The translations under genes and the position numbers were made by a program. DNA of 57,317 nucleotides, from the NCBI GenBank assembly GCA_002747515.1, contig PDPP01000021.1, positions 1 to 57,317 on the forward strand, written 5' to 3'. Shown piece by piece: positions 52,900-57,317 of the stretch. Source of the stretch: Candidatus Moraniibacteriota bacterium. Lineage in GTDB: Bacteria > Patescibacteriota > Minisyncoccia > Moranbacterales > GCA-2747515. Numbering within the stretch: the stretch's first letter is position 1; each line of letters begins with the position of its first letter. Below the pieces are notes generated by a model. The model worked only from the letters and a program-made list of their open reading frames with translations. It was not told where the DNA came from and ran no database searches.

Positions 52900-53311
52900 T
52901 GGAGATGGTGGGAATTGCACCCACGTCCAAATTTGTATATTTGAAAATACTTCTTACACGTTTAGAGATGTCTTTCATGTCAATGCAAATTGAACGTGTT
53001 CGGTAGAGAGTGAGAAGACATTCAAAAAATCTCTCGACCTATCTTTGAAAATTTAATTCCTCATGTGCAAAGATACATATGCGAAACGAGTCTCGAAAAT
53101 ATGACACTACAACCAACCTACGAGACATCAGTTGGCGAGTGGCTCAGGCGTTTATTACGCGAGAGACGGTGCAAAAGACGGCGTGAAAGCCGCTTTTACT
53201 TTATTGACAAAGTTTGCACTTATCAAAAGTATATACCATTTTAACGGGATGAGTATATGTGCCCGACGTGCATATCAGCAAACAACAAACTGTCGAAAGC
53301 TTAGCATCCCC
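52900..53311 (-). ncRNA. ssrA: tmRNA
   Basis: 5' GGGGATGCTAAGCTTTCGACAG pairs with 3' CATCTCC; T-arm GTGGGTGCAATTCCCAC; resume GCA at 53217 encoding ANFVNKVKAAFTPSFAPSLA then TAATAA; adjacent to smpB. Confidence 0.9.
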
Positions 53312-53317
53312 AATTGT

Positions 53318-53764
53318 TTATGAACGTTTGAACGCGCGTGCAATCGATCGATCAGTCTCACGCTTTTTAATTGAGTGTCTTTTGTCGTGTTTTGACTTGC
53401 CACGTGCAAGTGCAAACTCAACTTTCACAAACTTTCCCTTAGTATAAACACGAATTGGCACCAATGTCAATCCTGCCTGCTTCTTTTTTCCGATAATAGA
53501 ACGAATTTCAGATTTTTTGACAAGAAGTTTGCGAGAGCGATTTGGATCATATTCTTTAATATTGCCTGCATGTTTATAAAGAGGGATGAGAGCATTTGTA
53601 AGATAGAGTTCTTCACCTTTCATTGTGACAAAAGCGCCTTTGAGCGAGATATTACCAGTTTTTATGGACTTAACTTCATGACCATACAAAGACAAACCAG
53701 CCTCATATGTTTGCATGAGTTCATAATCAAATTTTGCCTTATTGTTTCTTGCGATTGTCGTCAT
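53318..53764 (-). CDS. smpB: SsrA-binding protein
   Basis: GLSLYGHEVKSIKTGNISLKGAFV...YKHAGNIKEYDPNRSRKLLVKKSEI...KGKFVKVEFALARGKSKHDKR. Confidence 0.95.
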   Translation of the reverse strand: MTTIARNNKAKFDYELMQTYEAGLSLYGHEVKSIKTGNISLKGAFVTMKGEELYLTNALIPLYKHAGNIKEYDPNRSRKLLVKKSEIRSIIGKKKQAGLTLVPIRVYTKGKFVKVEFALARGKSKHDKRHSIKKRETDRSIARAFKRS

Positions 53765-53901
53765 GAGTATAGTATATCATTCAAAAGATATTATATCTAT
53801 CATAATGATTTTTTTAGTTGCGTCAACGGGTGTAATTTTTTGATTTTATAAAAAAAAGACGATATACTTATCATGTGTTGTATGAGTGACTTGGTGTATT
53901 T

Positions 53902-54483
53902 ATGGAAAAAGAATTAAAAATTATTATCGCATTAATTATTCTTCTGGTAGGAGTAATTTTTTCGATGTTGTTTTTTACCACAAATGAAGAGATGAATGTG
54001 CACATTATCACAGAAGATGAATGGGATGACATTAAATTAAATAGTGATTTTGTTGATTCATCCAATTGGTATACATATGTAAGTGAAGAATATGCATATG
54101 AAATGAAATACCCTCTCGGATGGGAGTTTAATTTAATTGACGGTACGATGTTTCATCCAGAGGCATGTGCACGCAATAAGTATGATAAATGTATCGCACG
54201 TATTACTGTTGGCGTATATCCAGATACGGAGGAAGTAAAATTGGAAAAAAAATGTAATAATATCTCAAAGAGTGATTTACGTTATATTAGTGGAGATGTG
54301 TGGATGTGCGAAGAAGTGATGTCTGAAGAGTTTGCTTTGACACAAGGATATAATCGTAAAAAAGAATATTATTTCAAGGATGGAAGGGGAAGTGTCTTTG
54401 AAGTGAATTTGATGTATATGCAAGGAGAAAATCTCCGCATAGAAAATGAAATGATCCAAACGATAAAATTAAAAGCAAAATAA
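53902..54483 (+). CDS. TM-anchored hypothetical protein (PsbP-like region)
   Basis: N-terminal TM; WYTYVSEEYAYEMKYPLGWEF. Confidence 0.6.
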   Translation: MEKELKIIIALIILLVGVIFSMLFFTTNEEMNVHIITEDEWDDIKLNSDFVDSSNWYTYVSEEYAYEMKYPLGWEFNLIDGTMFHPEACARNKYDKCIARITVGVYPDTEEVKLEKKCNNISKSDLRYISGDVWMCEEVMSEEFALTQGYNRKKEYYFKDGRGSVFEVNLMYMQGENLRIENEMIQTIKLKAK

Positions 54484-54702
54484 TTGGTTTGTTTTTTGAC
54501 AAATTTCCAATTGAAATGTTTATGGTACAACGTGCTGAAGAAATGTATTTGAATAAAGATTGTTTTTTGTGAGATGTTTTCATGTATTCAGGTTTAGAAA
54601 ATTGTATGCAGATTGTATCAGTTTTGCAGGAGAAATGTTTTGTGGATTTGAAAGAGGATAATTTGTGATATTATTAAAATAATTGATAAATAACGTTTTT
54701 TC

Positions 54703-54969
54703 ATGAATATAAGATTGCAATTGAAAGAAAAAGATGTTGTTCTCGTATTAGAGGATAATGGTAGTGCTATTTTGGAAAAAAAATGGATTGATAATAATGA
54801 TTTATTAGAAAATTTTTTTCCTACACTTGATGAAATGTTGCGAGCGTATAGTTTGTCGGTTGAAGATATTGATGATTTTTTACTTGATCTTGATATCCCA
54901 AAGGGATATACAACAGCACGGATAGCACGAACTATCATTAAAACACTGAATTTTGCACGGCAAACATAG
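54703..54969 (+). CDS. Short TsaB-like protein (N-terminal half of ASKHA fold only)
   Basis: EKKWIDNNDLLENFFPTLDEMLRAYSLSVEDIDDFLLDLDIPKGYTTARIARTIIKTLNFA parallels the TsaB N-terminal lobe. Confidence 0.5.
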   Translation: MNIRLQLKEKDVVLVLEDNGSAILEKKWIDNNDLLENFFPTLDEMLRAYSLSVEDIDDFLLDLDIPKGYTTARIARTIIKTLNFARQT

Positions 54970-55034
54970 GTATGATAATATAATGAAAACTTTAGTAACT
55001 AATTTTTAAAGTATAATTTTTTAATAAAAAATGC

Positions 55035-56153
55035 ATGGTAGAAGAAAAGAAGAAGGATGTTTCTGAGAAAAAAAAGGAGAAGATAAAAGATTCTGAAAAA
55101 AAAGAGGGTAAAAAATGTTTTGATGGATCTTGTGCGTCAGGTGGAAAAAACATTTTTGTATGGATTATTATTGGTTTGATTGTTATCGGACTAATCATGG
55201 TTGTAGTCGGAAAAAACAAAGAAAAAAACGCAAGGACCGGTGAACCTGTGCCTGTGAGTGATAACGTAGCAGAGGAAGTAAAAAACACTGTAAATGAATG
55301 GCTCGCGCTTAATGTGCCAGCTGATGTCTCAATTAGTGCAGGTAAGGTGATGGAGGAAAAAGGTTTTTATAGCGTTGAAATTGTTGTAGAGGGCCAGTCA
55401 GAAGAGGTGCCACCTCTATATATTACAAAAGATATGATGTATATTATTCCGCAAGTGATTGAGGTTAATCCTTCGGAAGAAACGAAAGAAGGGATGGCGA
55501 CAGAGGGGATGCCAGCTACAGAAGCACATACAAAATTATCAAAACCAGAAGTTGAGGTTTTCGTGATGAGTCACTGTCCATATGGCACGCAAATTGAAAA
55601 GGGTATGATTCCAGTTTTTGAAGCTCTTGGAAATAAGATTGACGGAAAGTTTAAATTTGTCGATTATGCGATGCATGGAGTGAAGGAAGTGACAGAGCAA
55701 TTGCGTCAATATTGCATCCAAGAAAAAGAACCACAAAAGTTTTTGACATACCTTACATGTTTCCTCGAAGATGGAGATGCTACACGATGCAATACTGTTG
55801 CTAATATCAATCAGGCAATTCTTAATCAGTGTGTTGCTGTAACTGATGAAGCGTACAAGGTTACAGAATTACTCGAAGACAAAAGTGCATGGGTTAGTGG
55901 GCAATTTCCACAATTCAATATTTATAAGGAGGAAAATGAAAAATATGGTGTGCAGGGATCGCCAACTCTTGTAATCAATGGTGAAAAAATTCAGTCTGGA
56001 CGTGATAGTGCAAGTTTACTTGCTGCGGTATGTTCAGGATTTGAAGAACAGCCAGAGGAATGTCAAGCAGAACTTTCAAGCACAGGTCCTGCTGCGGGGT
56101 TTGGCGGAGGAACTACTTCAGAAGCAAATACTGATGCTGGATGTGGTGCGTAG
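55035..56153 (+). CDS. TM-anchored thioredoxin-fold protein (CPYG motif)
   Basis: KPEVEVFVMSHCPYGTQIEKGMIPVFEAL...YGVQGSPTLVINGEKI. Confidence 0.75.
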   Translation: MVEEKKKDVSEKKKEKIKDSEKKEGKKCFDGSCASGGKNIFVWIIIGLIVIGLIMVVVGKNKEKNARTGEPVPVSDNVAEEVKNTVNEWLALNVPADVSISAGKVMEEKGFYSVEIVVEGQSEEVPPLYITKDMMYIIPQVIEVNPSEETKEGMATEGMPATEAHTKLSKPEVEVFVMSHCPYGTQIEKGMIPVFEALGNKIDGKFKFVDYAMHGVKEVTEQLRQYCIQEKEPQKFLTYLTCFLEDGDATRCNTVANINQAILNQCVAVTDEAYKVTELLEDKSAWVSGQFPQFNIYKEENEKYGVQGSPTLVINGEKIQSGRDSASLLAAVCSGFEEQPEECQAELSSTGPAAGFGGGTTSEANTDAGCGA

Positions 56154-56172
56154 ATTAAATCTTTGGAATTAT

Positions 56173-56212
56173 AGAAAAATCTCTTGATGTGTATACATTG
56201 AGAGATTTTCTT
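56173..56212 (+). terminator. Rho-independent terminator-like hairpin
   Basis: aaaaatctcttgatgtgtatacattgagagattttctt. Confidence 0.6.
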
Positions 56213-56279
56213 GTGTTGTAGTATCATATAATTCAATAATTTGAATTGTGAGTAATTCATTTTTAAGTAAGACTATCTA

Positions 56280-56333
56280 TTGACAACATATTTGATATAA
56301 TATACACCACAGTATTCGCAAATAATGAAATGT
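56280..56333 (+). promoter_or_regulatory. Promoter/leader, related copy at 57147-57200
   Basis: ttgacaacatatttgatataatatacaccacagtattcgcaaataatgaaatg. Confidence 0.6.
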
Positions 56334-56963
56334 AAAAATATGTTACACAAAAAACGCACTATCATCATAATATCAATCGGTGTACTCCTTACCGCAAGTA
56401 TCATACTTTTCTACACACAAAAAAACAATCACAACACACTTCGCACATTTGATCTCAACGGCACCAAAATCTCTTTTATTCCACCGCATGGTTGGGAATG
56501 TGGGGTTTTTCCATGGCAAGATGTTGCAATGAGAGGAGATAACGGTGTGATATGCGCAAAAAACATCAGCTCTGACATCATGAATCAAATAGGGGGAGAT
56601 TATGTACGTTCAAAAGGCAGTGGGCCATATTATGATGAAATTGTAAAAAACAGCTTTGGTGAGGTTTTTCTGTTGTATCCTGAAAATTCATCAGAAGAAG
56701 AAATGACATTTCTTATGGACAAAGAACATGTTAATACGGAGTATTCTCAATCAGAATTCATCACCATTGCAGGTAAGGAATTTAAGTCAACGATCATTAC
56801 ACGGGGGCGCAAAAATGCATCAACAATTCTTTTACCATACGAAAGAAAAATTGTCATTATGACGAGCATCCTCCCAGAATATCGCACCGCACATATCACA
56901 CCTACAAGAAAAGTACGACAAATTCTTGAAACGATTTCTGTTGAAGAAAATAATGTCCAGTAA
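56325..56963 (+). CDS. TM-anchored hypothetical protein
   Basis: 212 aa ORF, MKCKNMLHKKRTIIIISIGVLLTASIILFY N-terminal TM. Confidence 0.6.
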   Translation: MKCKNMLHKKRTIIIISIGVLLTASIILFYTQKNNHNTLRTFDLNGTKISFIPPHGWECGVFPWQDVAMRGDNGVICAKNISSDIMNQIGGDYVRSKGSGPYYDEIVKNSFGEVFLLYPENSSEEEMTFLMDKEHVNTEYSQSEFITIAGKEFKSTIITRGRKNASTILLPYERKIVIMTSILPEYRTAHITPTRKVRQILETISVEENNVQ

Positions 56964-57041
56964 TTTTCATGTATGATCAATGCGTTGAAAGGTGATTTCT
57001 ATCAGATTAGACATTTCCAAATAATATTTACAAAATTAGTT

Positions 57042-57085
57042 ATAAAGTCACAAATTTTCTTAATGGAAATTTGTGGCTTTTTGTT
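57042..57085 (+). terminator. Terminator-like hairpin
   Basis: aaagtcacaaatttt-cttaatgg-aaatttgtggctttttg. Confidence 0.55.
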
Positions 57086-57146
57086 TAAATAAAAATACAT
57101 ATTCATAAACAATACTTAATATACTTCATCAAAGAAAAATGAATCG

Positions 57147-57200
57147 TTGACACAATATTTGATATACTATACACTGCAACATTCGCAAATAATGAAATGA
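57147..57200 (+). promoter_or_regulatory. Promoter/leader copy 2
   Basis: ttgacacaatatttgatatactatacactgcaacattcgcaaataatgaaatg. Confidence 0.6.
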
Positions 57201-57210
57201 AAAAAACATT

Positions 57211-57317
57211 ATGATATACAACTCTCTCACAAAGAAATTCCTCATCATCCCAGTTCTACTGGTTGTTTTTGTTGTGATGGGATGTCAAAACAATTCTCAA
57301 AAAAACACAGAAAATCA
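57211..57317 (+). CDS. Predicted lipoprotein, 3' truncated by window edge
   Basis: MIYNSLTKKFLIIPVLLVVFVVMGCQNNSQKN lipobox. Confidence 0.6.
   Translation, partial: MIYNSLTKKFLIIPVLLVVFVVMGCQNNSQKNTEN

Noticed and set aside
1-57317. Alternative genetic code (TGA = Gly) as in some CPR lineages
   Set aside because: TGA terminates full-length conserved genes (uvrB, murE-like, solute-binding protein) and ORFs are intact under the standard code.

Overview
AT-rich bacterial chromosome window using the standard code (TGA is used as stop, e.g. uvrB and murE-like). Gene content is consistent with a Patescibacteria/CPR-type genome; that placement is inference. Housekeeping genes recognised include xth, trmB, engB, clpC, efp, rpsR-ssb-rpsF, uvrB, murE-like, pyk, rplT-rpmI-infC, ssrA (tmRNA) and smpB. 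Accessory highlights: (i) a ~5.7 kb restriction-modification island abutting a truncated tRNA-Ser relic and flanked by near-identical inverted repeats, encoding XRE - RadC::adenine-methyltransferase fusion - D12 adenine methylase - AlwI-like endonuclease - methylase fragment; (ii) two adjacent paralogous histidine kinases with complementary active-site defects (one lacks the phospho-accepting His, the other has an altered G2 box) beside one CheY-like regulator; (iii) a six-gene array of type IV secretion pilin-like membrane proteins ending in a double-domain fusion; (iv) two expression cassettes with near-identical promoter/operator and near-identical terminators driving uncharacterised genes; (v) a structured leader upstream of rpsF that may be an S6:S18 autoregulatory RNA; (vi) a tmRNA with a long predicted tag. 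All calls are by eye from the sequence and supplied ORFs; no database searches were run.
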